Notes under the pieces: model-generated | Databases searched by the model: none | The model's input: the letters and a program-made list of their open reading frames with translations, nothing else | What the model was told of the DNA's origin: nothing | Shown here: positions 43,183-52,331 of the stretch, one piece after another | How positions within the stretch are numbered: the stretch's first letter is position 1 | Layout of the letters: each line of letters starts with the position of its first letter | Made by a program: the position numbers and the translations under genes | Assembly (NCBI GenBank): GCA_937928755.1 | Contig: CALEZI010000135.1 | Location: forward strand, 1-64,000 | Length of the DNA stretch: 64,000 nt | Source: an uncultured Rhodanobacteraceae bacterium | GTDB taxonomy: Bacteria; Pseudomonadota; Gammaproteobacteria; Xanthomonadales; SZUA-5 | Reading direction: 5' to 3'

Positions 43183-43434
43183 GCTAGCCCGCATTTCTCA
43201 CACCGGCGCGAAAAGATGCACGGATTTCCCCACCAATGCTCGATTTCACCTCTTCGGCTCCATACACACACCGTCGCCTGCATCTTTTCGCTTCGCGGCC
43301 CTGGCTTGGTCTTTGCGCCGAGGGCTGCGTTGCTCGTCGTCGCAATGGAGCAACCATTCCTCCTCCTCGCGCCTTGCCCCCGCCGCAAATCCCTTCGCCA
43401 TCATCAACGACCGGTGTGAGAAATGCGGGCTAGC
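43183..43434. mobile_element. Small element with 24-bp perfect inverted ends (MITE-like)
   Basis: The ends 43183-43206 (GCTAGCCCGCATTTCTCACA plus CCGG) and 43411-43434 are exact reverse complements and enclose about 204 bp without a gene. An inner pair, GAAAAGATGCA and TGCATCTTTTC, is at about 43211 and 43278. The structure is that of a non-autonomous transposable element. The ends resemble those of IS1380-type elements as I recall, which is not certain. No transposase is in the window. Confidence 0.7.
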
Positions 43435-43634
43435 TGGATGAAGCGTGGTGGGCGAGAACCCGGACAGTGATGAAGAGATTTCGCGCCGGGAGCGGCGCGA
43501 CGGAAAGTGCCGCGGTCGCGCGCATGCGCCATGCGCGGTGGGCCAGGCGAGCGCGTCTACAGCGTTCGCCCACGCCCGATTGCTGTTACGCGTCGCCTGT
43601 GCCCGGGCGTCGTTACGCGCGCCCGGCGCCGTTG
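43435..43634. other. 200 bp without a supported gene
   Basis: Between the small element and the uppP stop I find no supported gene. GCGCGCATGCGCCATGCGCG is a GC-rich palindromic stretch near 43520. The region may hold the transcription end of uppP. Confidence 0.3.
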
Positions 43635-44447
43635 CTAGGAGGCCGCGGTCGGACCGAACAGTGCCAGGCCCAGCAGCAACAGCCCCAGCGCCAGCCGATA
43701 GACGAAAAACGGCAACATGCCGATGCGCCTGAGCATGGTCAGGAAGAAGTGGATGACCAGATAACCGCTGACCGCGCTGATCGCGGCGCCGAGCCAGAAA
43801 CTGCCACCATCGGTGTCGTTGCCGTCCTTCAGCAGTTCCATCACCCCGTGCAAGCCCGCGGCGGCGATGATAGGTACCGCCAGCAGGAACGAAAAACGCG
43901 CGGCGGCCTGACGTTCCAGGCCGAGCAGCAGGCCCGCGGTCATGGTTACACCCGAACGCGACACGCCCGGAATCAGCGCCAGCGCCTGCGCGCAGCCGAT
44001 CAACAGCGCCTGGCCGATGCTCAACGAACGCTCGCCGCGTGTGCTCTGTCCGGATCGGATGAAGGCAAAAAACAGCAAGGAACCGAACACGATCTGGGTG
44101 CAGCCGATGACCAGATAAGTACGTAGCGCCGTGGCGCCGGCATCGCCCATCGCCATCGCCGCCAATCCGCCGGGAATGGTCGCCAGCGTCAGCCCAACCA
44201 GGGTGCGTTGTTCGTCGCTCAGCGCGTGTCCTGGCCGCCAGGCAAGCGCCGCACGCGCCAGCTCCAGCCAGTCTTTGCGGAAATACACGACCACCGCCAG
44301 CATGGTGCCGAGGTGCAGGCCAAGATCGAACACCAGGCCCTGATAACCGTAGCCCAGCCACTCGCCGGCCAGGTAAAGGTGCGCGGACGACGAGATCGGC
44401 AGGAACTCGGTCAGGGCCTGGATAACGGCCAGCAGCAGGACTTGCAT
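43635..44447 (-). CDS. uppP: Undecaprenyl-diphosphatase
   Basis: This 270-residue inner-membrane enzyme recycles undecaprenyl pyrophosphate to the monophosphate for cell wall synthesis. The active-site motif ALTEFLPISSSAHL lies in the first helix, and the second motif, ALIPGVSRSGVTMTAG, is in the middle. The conserved Glu, Ser and Arg are present. ATG 44445-44447 is used as start; a TTG three codons earlier is possible. It lies apart from other cell wall genes. Confidence 0.94.
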   Translation of the reverse strand: MQVLLLAVIQALTEFLPISSSAHLYLAGEWLGYGYQGLVFDLGLHLGTMLAVVVYFRKDWLELARAALAWRPGHALSDEQRTLVGLTLATIPGGLAAMAMGDAGATALRTYLVIGCTQIVFGSLLFFAFIRSGQSTRGERSLSIGQALLIGCAQALALIPGVSRSGVTMTAGLLLGLERQAAARFSFLLAVPIIAAAGLHGVMELLKDGNDTDGGSFWLGAAISAVSGYLVIHFFLTMLRRIGMLPFFVYRLALGLLLLGLALFGPTAAS

Positions 44448-44561
44448 GAAATCCAAGGGGAGATCCGGTCAGACGCACGAAACCGCGGATGCTGGGCAGC
44501 GATCGCAACGCGGTCAAGGGCGCGGCATCGGTTGTCCCGCTTTCGCCCGGCCTTTGCGCGG

Positions 44562-44591
44562 GTGGGTCCAGACTTGTCTGGACGCTTTTGG
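44562..44591. repeat. Single GTGGGTCCAGAC half element
   Basis: GTGGGTCCAGACTTGTCTGG is followed by ACGC, the same word as at 38942 and 41531, here without the inverted partner. It lies upstream of slyX. Confidence 0.75.
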
Positions 44592-44617
44592 CGTTTGCTC
44601 GGGCGCCAGGAGATATC

Positions 44618-44648
<31 letters not shown>

Positions 44649-44664
44649 ACCGCCGACCGCACCG

Positions 44665-44868
44665 ATGGAGTCACGCATCCAGGAACTCGAAATCCGCGTC
44701 GCTTTCCAGGACGACCTGCTGACCAGCCTCAACGGGCAGGTCCACGCGGCGCACCAGGAAATCGCCCTGCTGCGCGCCGAACTGATGTCCCTGCGCGACC
44801 GCGTCGAGGGCATGAAGGACGGCGCCGCCAGCGATCCGGCGCAGGAACCGCCGCCGCCGCACTATTGA
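44665..44868 (+). CDS. slyX: SlyX-family protein
   Basis: This 67-residue coiled-coil protein has the SlyX pattern: MESRIQELEIRVAFQDDLL, then LRAELMSLRDRVEGM and the C-terminal PPPPHY. It starts at ATG 44665. The cellular role of SlyX is not known. No partner gene is adjacent. Confidence 0.93.
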   Translation: MESRIQELEIRVAFQDDLLTSLNGQVHAAHQEIALLRAELMSLRDRVEGMKDGAASDPAQEPPPPHY

Positions 44869-45350
44869 GAGAGTTCCGGTCGCCCCCGTCGGTGCGCTTG
44901 TTCGCGCATCGAACCTGGAGCGGGTTTATCCCGCGAAAGCTTTCGCGGAGTAAATCCGCTCCCACATGAAAATCAATGCCCTGCGGTATGTTCGGTGAAA
45001 GTCACGGTCGCCCCTGTCGGTGCGCTTATTCGCGCATCAAATTGGTGGCGACCATGCGAATTGCCTTTTCTGTCCGCAAAGGACGCAAAGGACGCAAAGA
45101 GAGCCAAGAACCCAGGTGTTGATGTTCTGCTGGCTTTGCTTTCCTTTGCGTCCTTTGCGTCCTTTGCGGAAAAGCTTTTCTTTCAGATACTTGCGTGATG
45201 TTTGGTGAGAGCGAGGTGTGCGTCGCCCGCCAGCTCCAGAGCATCGTTGCTCGCGACGTAGTCATCTCGCTCCTGCAGCGTGGGCTCGGGCATTGAGTTG
45301 TCACGCCCTCGCCCCTATGTTGGACTGTCCAATCGAACGCGGACGCCACC
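44869..45350. repeat. Composite repeat region before gshA
   Basis: No gene is supported in these 480 bp. Visible parts are: a hairpin with ends GGAGCGG and CCGCTCC and core CGCGAAAGCTTTCGCG (44917-44962); a word GGTCGCCCCTGTCGGTGCGC, present twice (about 44890 and 45008); the inverted GGACGCAAA element with arms at about 45071-45105 and 45148-45175; and a GCTCGCGAC/GGAGCGA word near 45240-45275. The part from about 45005 to 45215 reappears inverted at 57650-57880 with high identity. Confidence 0.8.
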
Positions 45351-46724
45351 TTGAGCTCGCCTACTGACACCAAGGACCTGGCGCCGATTTCCGATATCGG
45401 CGAGCTGGTCGCCTACCTCGCCGAAGGGGCGCGCGCGCCGGACGAATGGCGCATCGGCACCGAGCACGAGAAGTTCGGCTTCCGCAACGACGATCTGCGT
45501 CCGCCGACGTATGAAGGCGCGCGAGGTATCGGTGCGTTGCTGAACGGCATCGCCGATCGTTTCGGTTGGGACCGCGCTTACGATGGCGACCATGTCGTTG
45601 CGTTGACGCGCAAAGGCTCGGGTTCGATCACGCTGGAGCCGGCTGGACAGTTGGAGCTGTCCGGTGGCCAGTTGCGCACCATCCACGAGACCTGCTGCGA
45701 GGTCGAAGGCCACCTGCGCGAAGTGCGCTCGGTGGCCGACGAGCTGGAACTCGGTTTCCTCGGCATGGGTTTCCAGCCGAAGTGGCGCCGCGAGGACATG
45801 CCGTGGATGCCCAAGGGCCGCTACAAGCTGATGCGCGCCTACATGCCCACGCGCGGCGGGCTGGGCCTGGACATGATGACGCGCACCTGCACCGTGCAGG
45901 TCAATCTGGATGTCGGCTCTGAGGCCGACATGGTGAAGAAGTTCCGCGTGTCGCTGGCGCTGCAGTCGATCGCCACGGCGCTGTTCGCCGATTCGCCGTT
46001 CACCGACGGCGTGCCGAACGGCTTCCAGAGTTACCGTTCGCACGTCTGGACCGACACCGATCCCGACCGCACCGGCTTGCTCGACTTCGTCTTCGAAGAC
46101 GGCTTCGGTTACGAGCGCTATGTCGACTACATGCTCGATGTGCCGATGTATTTCGTCTATCGCGATGGCAAATACGTCGATGCGCTGGGCCAGAGTTTCC
46201 GCGACTTCATCGGTGGCCGCCTGCCGGCGCTGGAGGGCGAGCGACCGACGCTCAACGACTGGGCGGACCACCTGACCACTGCCTTCCCCGAAGTGCGCCT
46301 GAAGCGCTATCTGGAAATGCGCGGCGCCGACAGCGGCCCATGGAACCGCATCTGCGCGCTGCCGGCGTTGTGGGTCGGCCTGCTCTACGACCAGACCGCG
46401 CTGGATGCCGCCTGGGATCTGTGCAAGGACTGGACTCTGGAGGAGCGTCATCACCTGCGCGATACGGTGCCGCGGCTTGGACTGCGTACCCAGCATCGTG
46501 GCGAGAGCTTGCGAGCGGTGGCCGAGCGCGTACTCGCGATATCCGCCGAAGGCCTGCGTCGGCGCAATCGGTTGAATCGCAACGGCGTCGACGAGCGCAT
46601 CTATCTCGAGCCGCTGCTGGAATACGCCGTCGCCGGCATTTCCCCGGCCGATCGCAAACTGGCGCTGTACCATGGCGCCTGGGCTGGGTCCATCGACCGC
46701 GTGTTCAACGAGTTTGCGTATTGA
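45351..46724 (+). CDS. gshA: Glutamate-cysteine ligase (GCS2, plant/proteobacterial type)
   Basis: This 457-residue enzyme makes gamma-glutamylcysteine, the first step of glutathione synthesis, from glutamate, cysteine and ATP. Family landmarks are WRIGTEHEKFGF, SITLEPAGQLELSGG, RYKLMRAYMPTRGGLGLDMM, CTVQVNLDVGSEADMVKKFR and FGYERYVDYMLDVPMYFVYR. It is the type found in alphaproteobacteria, xanthomonads and plants, not the E. coli type. TTG 45351 is the start. No gshB is next to it. Confidence 0.95.
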   Translation: MSSPTDTKDLAPISDIGELVAYLAEGARAPDEWRIGTEHEKFGFRNDDLRPPTYEGARGIGALLNGIADRFGWDRAYDGDHVVALTRKGSGSITLEPAGQLELSGGQLRTIHETCCEVEGHLREVRSVADELELGFLGMGFQPKWRREDMPWMPKGRYKLMRAYMPTRGGLGLDMMTRTCTVQVNLDVGSEADMVKKFRVSLALQSIATALFADSPFTDGVPNGFQSYRSHVWTDTDPDRTGLLDFVFEDGFGYERYVDYMLDVPMYFVYRDGKYVDALGQSFRDFIGGRLPALEGERPTLNDWADHLTTAFPEVRLKRYLEMRGADSGPWNRICALPALWVGLLYDQTALDAAWDLCKDWTLEERHHLRDTVPRLGLRTQHRGESLRAVAERVLAISAEGLRRRNRLNRNGVDERIYLEPLLEYAVAGISPADRKLALYHGAWAGSIDRVFNEFAY

Positions 46725-46770
46725 GGCCCGGGATATTCGATCTTTTGAGGCACGCAGAGACCCTGATTGG

Positions 46771-46903
46771 GGACGCAAAGGACGCAAAGGACGCAAAGGG
46801 GCGCAAAGGACGCAAAAACAGCAAACGCGAGAAGGCAGACATGCAATCCATGGCCTTTGATTTCCTTTGCGTCCTTCGCGTCTCTTTGCGTCCTTTGCGT
46901 TCT
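46771..46903. repeat. Inverted GGACGCAAA tandem-word element
   Basis: Five GGACGCAAA/GGGCGCAAA words (46771-46820) face CCTTTGCGTCC and CTTTGCGTCCTTTGCG words (46863-46903) around a 42-bp spacer. Similar elements with the same word are at about 45071-45175, 52151-52262 and 57696-57800. Confidence 0.8.
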
Positions 46904-47004
46904 GCAATACAGGCCTCGTTCTTGCCACAGCCAGCAAGAAGCGCGAGCGAGCAAATCTGCTACTGCGATCGCTTCACAACGCACCATCCACCGAGACTGC
47001 AGCC

Positions 47005-48681
47005 GTGACCGAACCTGAATACATCGAACCGCCGAGCCGCATCGCGCACCTGTTCACCGACGAGGAGGGCGAGGAACTGGCTGGTTTGATGATGTCGTTC
47101 GACGACGGCATGCTCGATTTCGGTGAGCTGGATGGCTTTCTCAGCGCGCTGGCGGTGGCGCCGCAGCCGAGCACACTGGATCGCTGGTGGCCGACCCTGC
47201 TGGGCCTGGAGCCCGATTGGGAAACCGACACCGATCCGGAGCGCGCGAAAGCGCTGATCGAGCGCTATTACGCCTTCGTCCAGGCGCGCGTCGCGCTGTC
47301 GCCGTTCGAACTCGGTCCGGATGCGGTGCCGCCACTGTGGAGCATGACCGATACCGACCACGACGACGAGGGCGAAGACACGTCATTCGACTTCGAGGAC
47401 GACGACAACCACGACCCGTTCGTCATCGAGGGCGAAGTGGAAGGCCGCGGCACGCAGCTCGCAGCCGGCTACGAGAACCACGTCGAAACGGACGACGACG
47501 ATGAGCTCGATGACGATGTCGACGAGATCGGCGAAGATGACGATGAATTCGACGACGAAGACGAAGATTTCGCCGACGACTTCGATGGCAGCTTCGCGGT
47601 CGCCGAGACCTGGCTCAGCGGTTTCCGTTATGCGCTGTCGCTGCAGTCCGACGAATGGCGCCGCGTGGTCGACGAAGATCCCGGACTGGCACGTTGGCTG
47701 AACGCACTCTGGCAGGCTGCCGACGAAGTGCGGGGTGATCATGGTCCGCTGGATTCGCTGCCCGGCATGGCGCCGACACCGGCGGCTCCGGAAGACGCCG
47801 GATTCCTCGCACTGGAATCGACGCTGCGGGCGCACAGTCGTGACGCCGACCCGGTACCGGACATGGACGAGGGTTACCTGGTCGGACTGATTCCGGCGCT
47901 GCTGCACCAGTTGTGGCGGCGCCATCGCGAGCAGGTCGGATCGGTGGTGGAGGCACTCGAGGCCGACATCGCAACCGGCATGGCCAATCGCCAGTTCGCG
48001 ATTGCCGATGAGCTGGACGAGCTGCTGGAAAAACACGCGGTTCCGGCTGGCGGCATGAAGCTGGAACGCCTCGATGGCTTCTGGACCGCACAGCGCGCTG
48101 CGGCGCTGGACGTGTCGCCGTTCGAGAACCTGGTGCGCATCCTCGGCGCAGACAAGGTTTGGGACAATGCCGAAGGGGCGCGCGAAATGATGACCGCGCT
48201 ATTCAACTACTGGCAGTCGATCGGCGAGCGCCTCGCGCGCAAGCCCGACCCGGAGGACCATCTGTGTTATCCGTACATCGATCTGCCGTTCGACCAGGAG
48301 CCTTCGGAGCAGCCCAATCGTCCGTATGGTCGTGACTTTGCGCAGGGCTTCCTGCTGGCGATCGAGGATTTTCCGCGCTCGACGAAACTGCTGTTGATGG
48401 ATCCGGAGGCAAAACACTGGCTGGCGCCGATCGAAGCACTTGCCGCCGGGCACAGCCTGGAAAAGCGTGGCGCCCGGCTCGGCTTCGACGAACGCATGGC
48501 GTTGATCGCCGAACTTCCGGAATGCATCGCCGAACTCAGCGGTTTCTGGACTGCCGCCGGCGGTGCTGCGCCGCGCGAACCGCTACGCAAGCAGCCACTG
48601 CCCGGACGTAACGACCCGTGTCCGTGCGGCAGCGGCAAGAAGTACAAGAAATGCCATGGGGCACCGGAACGGCTGAACTGA
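47005..48681 (+). CDS. Double UPF0149 protein with acidic linker and SEC-C motif
   Basis: This 558-residue protein carries two YecA/UPF0149-like domains. The first (about residues 10-240) has LAGLMMSFDDGMLDFGELDG and is split by a strongly acidic segment (FDFEDDDNHD, later DDDDELDDDVDE), ending LARWLNALWQAADEVR. The second (about 330-480) has GGMKLERLDGFWTAQ and YGRDFAQGFLLAIEDFP. The C-terminus ends GRNDPCPCGSGKKYKKCHG, a complete zinc-binding SEC-C motif. GTG 47005 follows GAGA; earlier codons come from the repeat. SEC-C UPF0149 proteins act in protein quality control around SecA or ribosomes, though this one is unusually long. Confidence 0.85.
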   Translation: MTEPEYIEPPSRIAHLFTDEEGEELAGLMMSFDDGMLDFGELDGFLSALAVAPQPSTLDRWWPTLLGLEPDWETDTDPERAKALIERYYAFVQARVALSPFELGPDAVPPLWSMTDTDHDDEGEDTSFDFEDDDNHDPFVIEGEVEGRGTQLAAGYENHVETDDDDELDDDVDEIGEDDDEFDDEDEDFADDFDGSFAVAETWLSGFRYALSLQSDEWRRVVDEDPGLARWLNALWQAADEVRGDHGPLDSLPGMAPTPAAPEDAGFLALESTLRAHSRDADPVPDMDEGYLVGLIPALLHQLWRRHREQVGSVVEALEADIATGMANRQFAIADELDELLEKHAVPAGGMKLERLDGFWTAQRAAALDVSPFENLVRILGADKVWDNAEGAREMMTALFNYWQSIGERLARKPDPEDHLCYPYIDLPFDQEPSEQPNRPYGRDFAQGFLLAIEDFPRSTKLLLMDPEAKHWLAPIEALAAGHSLEKRGARLGFDERMALIAELPECIAELSGFWTAAGGAAPREPLRKQPLPGRNDPCPCGSGKKYKKCHGAPERLN

Positions 48682-48733
48682 CCGATCGCCCGCGGCCGCG
48701 GGCGATCGGTCAGGTTGTTGGCTGCTGGCAGAG

Positions 48734-48809
48734 GTAGGTCACGGTGCCCGCAGGGCTACGTGACAACACGCCGCGAAAGTCACGTTGCCCGCAGGGCTAC
48801 GTGACCTAC
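48734..48809. repeat. GTAGGTCACGTTG-family inverted repeat, copy 4
   Basis: GTAGGTCACGGTGCCCGCAG and GTCACGTTGCCCGCAGGGCT alternate with CTACGTGAC words, ending ACGTGACCTAC. It lies between the convergent UPF0149 and M3 peptidase genes. Confidence 0.75.
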
Positions 48810-48847
48810 GGAGCTGGCAAGCCACTGGGACGACGGCCCTGCAATCC

Positions 48848-51025
48848 TCAGCCGCCCTTCTGCTCCAGCCCACGCCGCTTCAGCAGCGGCTCGATCGCCG
48901 GTTCGCGGCCGGCGAACTCGACGTATTGGTCCATCTGCGGCTTGGTGTCGCCGCGCGACAGCACGAGGTCGCGGAAGCGCGCGCCGTTTTCCGGCTTGAG
49001 GCCACCGTTGGCTTCGAACCAGGCGTTGGCGTCGGCGTCCAGCACTTCCGACCACAGGTAGCTGTAGTAACCGGCGCCGTAGCCGCCCGGCCAGATGTGC
49101 ATGAAGTAGGTGCTGCGGTAGCGCGGCGGCACCGGCGCGAAGTCGACGCCGTACTTGGCCAGCGTGGCCTTTTCGAAGTCCTGCGCATTGGCGATCGAGG
49201 CATTCGCAGGCTGCAGATGCCATTCGAGGTCGAGCAGCGAGGCCGCGATGTACTCAACGGTCGCGAAACCCTGGTTGAACTTGCTGGCGTTTTCGATCTT
49301 CTGGATCAGTTGTTCCGGGATCGGCTCGCCGGTCTGATAGTGTCTGGCGTAGTTGCGCAGCACGATCGGATGCAGGGTCCAGTTCTCGTTCCACTGCGAC
49401 GGAAACTCGACGAAGTCGCGCGGCACGCTGGTGCCGGTCAGCAGCGGGTAGCGCACATTCGACAGCAGGCCGTGCAGCGCGTGTCCGAACTCGTGGAACA
49501 GCGTGTTGGTGTCATCGAAGCTGAGCAAGGTCGGCTCGCCGGCCGGCGGCTTGGGCACGTTCAGCACGTTCAAGACCACCGGTTTGGTGCCGAGCAGGCC
49601 GGCCTGGTCGACGAAGCTGTCCATCCAGGCGCCACCGCGCTTGCTCGAGCGCGCGTAGAAATCGGCGTAGTACAGGCCGAGCGTCGAGCCATCGGCATTG
49701 AAGATCTCGAACACGCGCACATCCGGGTGGTAGACCGGGATGTCCTTGCGCTCTTTCGCGCTGATGCCGAACAACTGGTTGGCGGCGAAGAACACGCCGT
49801 CGTTGAGTACGCGTTCGAGCTCGAAATAGGGGCGCACGGCGGAGTCGTCGAGGTCGAACTCGGCCTTGCGCACCTTTTCGGCGTAGTAGGCCCAGTCCCA
49901 CGGCTCCAGTCGGAAGCCGCCCTTCTCGGAGTCGATCATCGCCTGCAGCTTGGTTGCTTCGGCTTCTGCGTTGGCTCGCGCCGCCGGCACCAGACCGGTC
50001 AACATGTCGAGCACCCGTTGCGGCGTCTGCGCCATCTGCGCTTCCAGAGTGAACGCGGCATGATTGGCCGATCCCATCAGTTCGGCGCGCTCGGCGCGCA
50101 GCTTCGCGATCTCGACGATCAATGCGTTGTTGTCTTCGGCATTGCCCTGGTTGCCGCGCATCGAGGCGGCCTTGAACAGGCGCTCGCGCACACTGCGGTT
50201 GGTGAGGTAGGTCAGCGCCGGCTGTCCGGTCGGCAACTGCAGCGCAATCACCCACTTGCCTTCGAGGCCGCGTTCCTTCGCGGTTTCGGCGGCGGCGGCG
50301 ATGTCGCCGGGCGACAGCCCATCGAGCTCGGCTTCGCTGTCGACGACCAGCGCGCTGGCATTGGTGTCCTTCATCAACTGCTCGGAGAAACGCGTCTGCA
50401 GCGTCGACAGTTGCTCGTTCAGTGCGCGCAGCCGGTCCTTCTCGGCGTCGCCAAGGGTGGCGCCGCCGCGCACGAAATTCTGGTTGTAGCGTTCGATCAG
50501 GCGCGTCGATTCGGCATCCAGACCGAGCGTTTCGCGGCTGTCGTAAAGCGCCTTGACGCGCGCATACAACGCCGCATCGAGGTAGATCGCATCCTGGTGC
50601 TGCGCCAGTTTCGGCGCAACCTCGGACTGCACCTTCTGGATCGCTTCGTTGGTGGTCGATTCGGTCAGATTGAAGAACACCTTGGCGACCCGGTAGAGCA
50701 CCGCGCCCGAGCGCTCCATTGCTTCAATGGTGTTGCTGAAGGTGGCTGGCTCCGGATTGGCGGCGATGGCGTCGATTTCGGCGCGATGCTGCTGCATGCC
50801 CTGCTCGAACGCCGGCAGGTAGTGTTCGTCCTTGATCAGGTCGAAATGCGGCGCCTGGAACGGCAGCGTGCTCTGCACCAGGAAGGGATTCGCCACAGCC
50901 GCCGGCGGCGCCGGCGCTGCGGCAGTGGCGGCAGCATCTTTGGGAGCCATGGTGGTATCCGAGGCAGGTTCAGAGCAGGCGGCGAGGGCGCTGACGATCA
51001 GCGCAGCGAGCAGGGTTTTGCGCAT
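48848..51025 (-). CDS. M3-family peptidyl-dipeptidase lipoprotein (Dcp-like)
   Basis: This 725-residue enzyme should remove dipeptides from the C-terminus of short peptides in the periplasm. It begins MRKTLLAALIVSALAAC, a lipoprotein signal, after ATG 51023-51025. The zinc site FHEFGHALHGLL carries the two His and Glu, and the downstream Glu ligand is in RDFVEFPSQWNENW. The C-terminal HIWPGGYGAGYYSYLWSEVL is the family substrate loop. Size and order match Dcp rather than oligopeptidase A. No neighbour suggests a specific peptide substrate. Confidence 0.93.
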   Translation of the reverse strand: MRKTLLAALIVSALAACSEPASDTTMAPKDAAATAAAPAPPAAVANPFLVQSTLPFQAPHFDLIKDEHYLPAFEQGMQQHRAEIDAIAANPEPATFSNTIEAMERSGAVLYRVAKVFFNLTESTTNEAIQKVQSEVAPKLAQHQDAIYLDAALYARVKALYDSRETLGLDAESTRLIERYNQNFVRGGATLGDAEKDRLRALNEQLSTLQTRFSEQLMKDTNASALVVDSEAELDGLSPGDIAAAAETAKERGLEGKWVIALQLPTGQPALTYLTNRSVRERLFKAASMRGNQGNAEDNNALIVEIAKLRAERAELMGSANHAAFTLEAQMAQTPQRVLDMLTGLVPAARANAEAEATKLQAMIDSEKGGFRLEPWDWAYYAEKVRKAEFDLDDSAVRPYFELERVLNDGVFFAANQLFGISAKERKDIPVYHPDVRVFEIFNADGSTLGLYYADFYARSSKRGGAWMDSFVDQAGLLGTKPVVLNVLNVPKPPAGEPTLLSFDDTNTLFHEFGHALHGLLSNVRYPLLTGTSVPRDFVEFPSQWNENWTLHPIVLRNYARHYQTGEPIPEQLIQKIENASKFNQGFATVEYIAASLLDLEWHLQPANASIANAQDFEKATLAKYGVDFAPVPPRYRSTYFMHIWPGGYGAGYYSYLWSEVLDADANAWFEANGGLKPENGARFRDLVLSRGDTKPQMDQYVEFAGREPAIEPLLKRRGLEQKGG

Positions 51026-51339
51026 GGGCAATGGCGACCGGCAAAAGGAAGGTCGCGGATGCTAGCGCGCTGCGCTGCGCGGCGCTTGTGCCTCACGAGC
51101 ATCAAGTAGTGAGTAGTCAGTAGTGAGTAACAACCGGCGGAGGCGGAGTTTTATCTCTTTGCAGGAGCGAGCTGGCGCGCGATTGGCATGTCGTCTCGCG
51201 AGACCGATAGCGCCCAAGGACGCTTCTGCAAGGTCCCGCGAGCTTTCACGCAACCCCGGCCCGCTATGCTCCGCTCGCCCATTGGCCTCGTCCGCGCCAG
51301 GGTTTACTCACCACTCACCACTCACTATTCACCAAAGAG
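51026..51339. repeat. 314-bp gap with an inverted tandem-word element (GTGAGTAGT)
   Basis: No gene is supported here. GTAGTGAGTAGTCAGTAGTG plus AGTA (51106-51129) faces TACTCACCACTCACCACTCA (51305-51324, continuing to 51333), an inverted pair about 170 bp apart. Between them are GGAGCGA, TCTCGCGAGACC and CCCGCGAGC words of the GTCGCGA hairpin family. The promoter of the histidine phosphatase is probably here but not recognisable. Confidence 0.6.
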
Positions 51340-52038
51340 ATGACCGACCTCCTCCTAGTCCGCCACGGCCAGGCCGGCGCCACGCCGGAGAACTACGACG
51401 AACTGTCGCCGTTGGGCCACCAGCAGGCGCGACAGTTGGGACAGTGGCTGCTGTCGCATCAGCGCGACTTCGCCACCCTGGCGGTCGGCCGCATGCGGCG
51501 CCAGCGCGAGACCATCGAGGGCATCTGCGACGTGTTTGCCCAGGCTGGACGGCCGTTGCCGGTGATCGAGGCGCTGCCCGGGCTCGACGAATATCGCTTC
51601 GTCGACATGCTGCAGGCGTTCGCTGCCGACCATCCGCAGCATGCGGAACTGGCAGCCGTGCGCGCATGCCCGACCGACCGGCGCTTGTGGGTCGCACTGC
51701 TGCGCACCACGCTTTGTGCGTGGACCGGCGGTACGCTGACGGCGGTGCCGGAGTCCTACGCGGACTTCCAGCGGCGTACCCGAGCAGCCCTGGTCGAGAT
51801 CGAGCGCAAGCTGGCGCAAGGCCCGGTGCTGGCGGTCAGCTCCGCCGGGGTGATGGCGCAGGTCGCCCAGCAGGTACTTGGCTTCGACGATGCCACCTTC
51901 ATCGACGTCAACCTGAGCTTCCAGAACACCGCGTTGTGCGAATACCGACTGACCCGCGTCGGGCTCAGGCTCGCGAGCCTGAATGCATTGCCGCACCTGG
52001 CGGCGCCCGAGCTGCGCGAGATGGTGACCATGGTTTGA
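51340..52038 (+). CDS. Histidine phosphatase family protein
   Basis: This 232-residue protein has the phosphoglycerate mutase-like fold. The first motif, LLLVRHGQAG, holds the nucleophilic His8. GRMRRQRETIEGI matches the second Arg region. The usual second catalytic His (SHGG) is replaced: the sequence reads VLAVSSAGVMAQVA. The same change occurs in a subfamily I recall from pseudomonads, so it may be active on a narrow substrate or act as a non-classical phosphatase. The substrate is unknown. Confidence 0.85.
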   Translation: MTDLLLVRHGQAGATPENYDELSPLGHQQARQLGQWLLSHQRDFATLAVGRMRRQRETIEGICDVFAQAGRPLPVIEALPGLDEYRFVDMLQAFAADHPQHAELAAVRACPTDRRLWVALLRTTLCAWTGGTLTAVPESYADFQRRTRAALVEIERKLAQGPVLAVSSAGVMAQVAQQVLGFDDATFIDVNLSFQNTALCEYRLTRVGLRLASLNALPHLAAPELREMVTMV

Positions 52039-52150
52039 GGCCGGCGAATCGTGGGGTGAATCCGCCGAAGGCGAATCCACCGGGGATTGCTGCGTGGCCG
52101 ACGGCTGAATTCCCGCTGTGCGGGGGTTCAGTTCTACGTCGACTGTTTTT

Positions 52151-52262
52151 TGTCCGCAAAGGACGCAAAGGACGCAAAGAAAGCAGCAGGCAGGCTTTGC
52201 GCAGAAGCTCGCTTTCTCCTGCCACATCAGCTGCAGGCTTTGCTCTCCTTTGCGTCCTTTGC
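52151..52262. repeat. Inverted GGACGCAAA element, diverged spacer
   Basis: TGTCCGCAAAGGACGCAAAG starts the left arm and CCTTTGCGTCCTTTGC ends the right arm. The spacer (GCAGGCAGGCTTTGCGCAGA) differs from the other copies. It lies between the phosphatase and the ABC permease genes, both of which end here. Confidence 0.75.
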
Positions 52263-52331
52263 CGCGCGCTGGGCGGATCGCGATAGAGTGAAAAGCTCGC
52301 GGAACAAGCCCGCTCCCACGGAAGGCCGAGG

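Noticed and set aside
45020..45208. Small frames with FCPQRTQRTQRE-type translations in the GGACGCAAA repeats
   Set aside because: The same peptide-like text appears at several loci only because the DNA word repeats. There is no start signal or conserved length.
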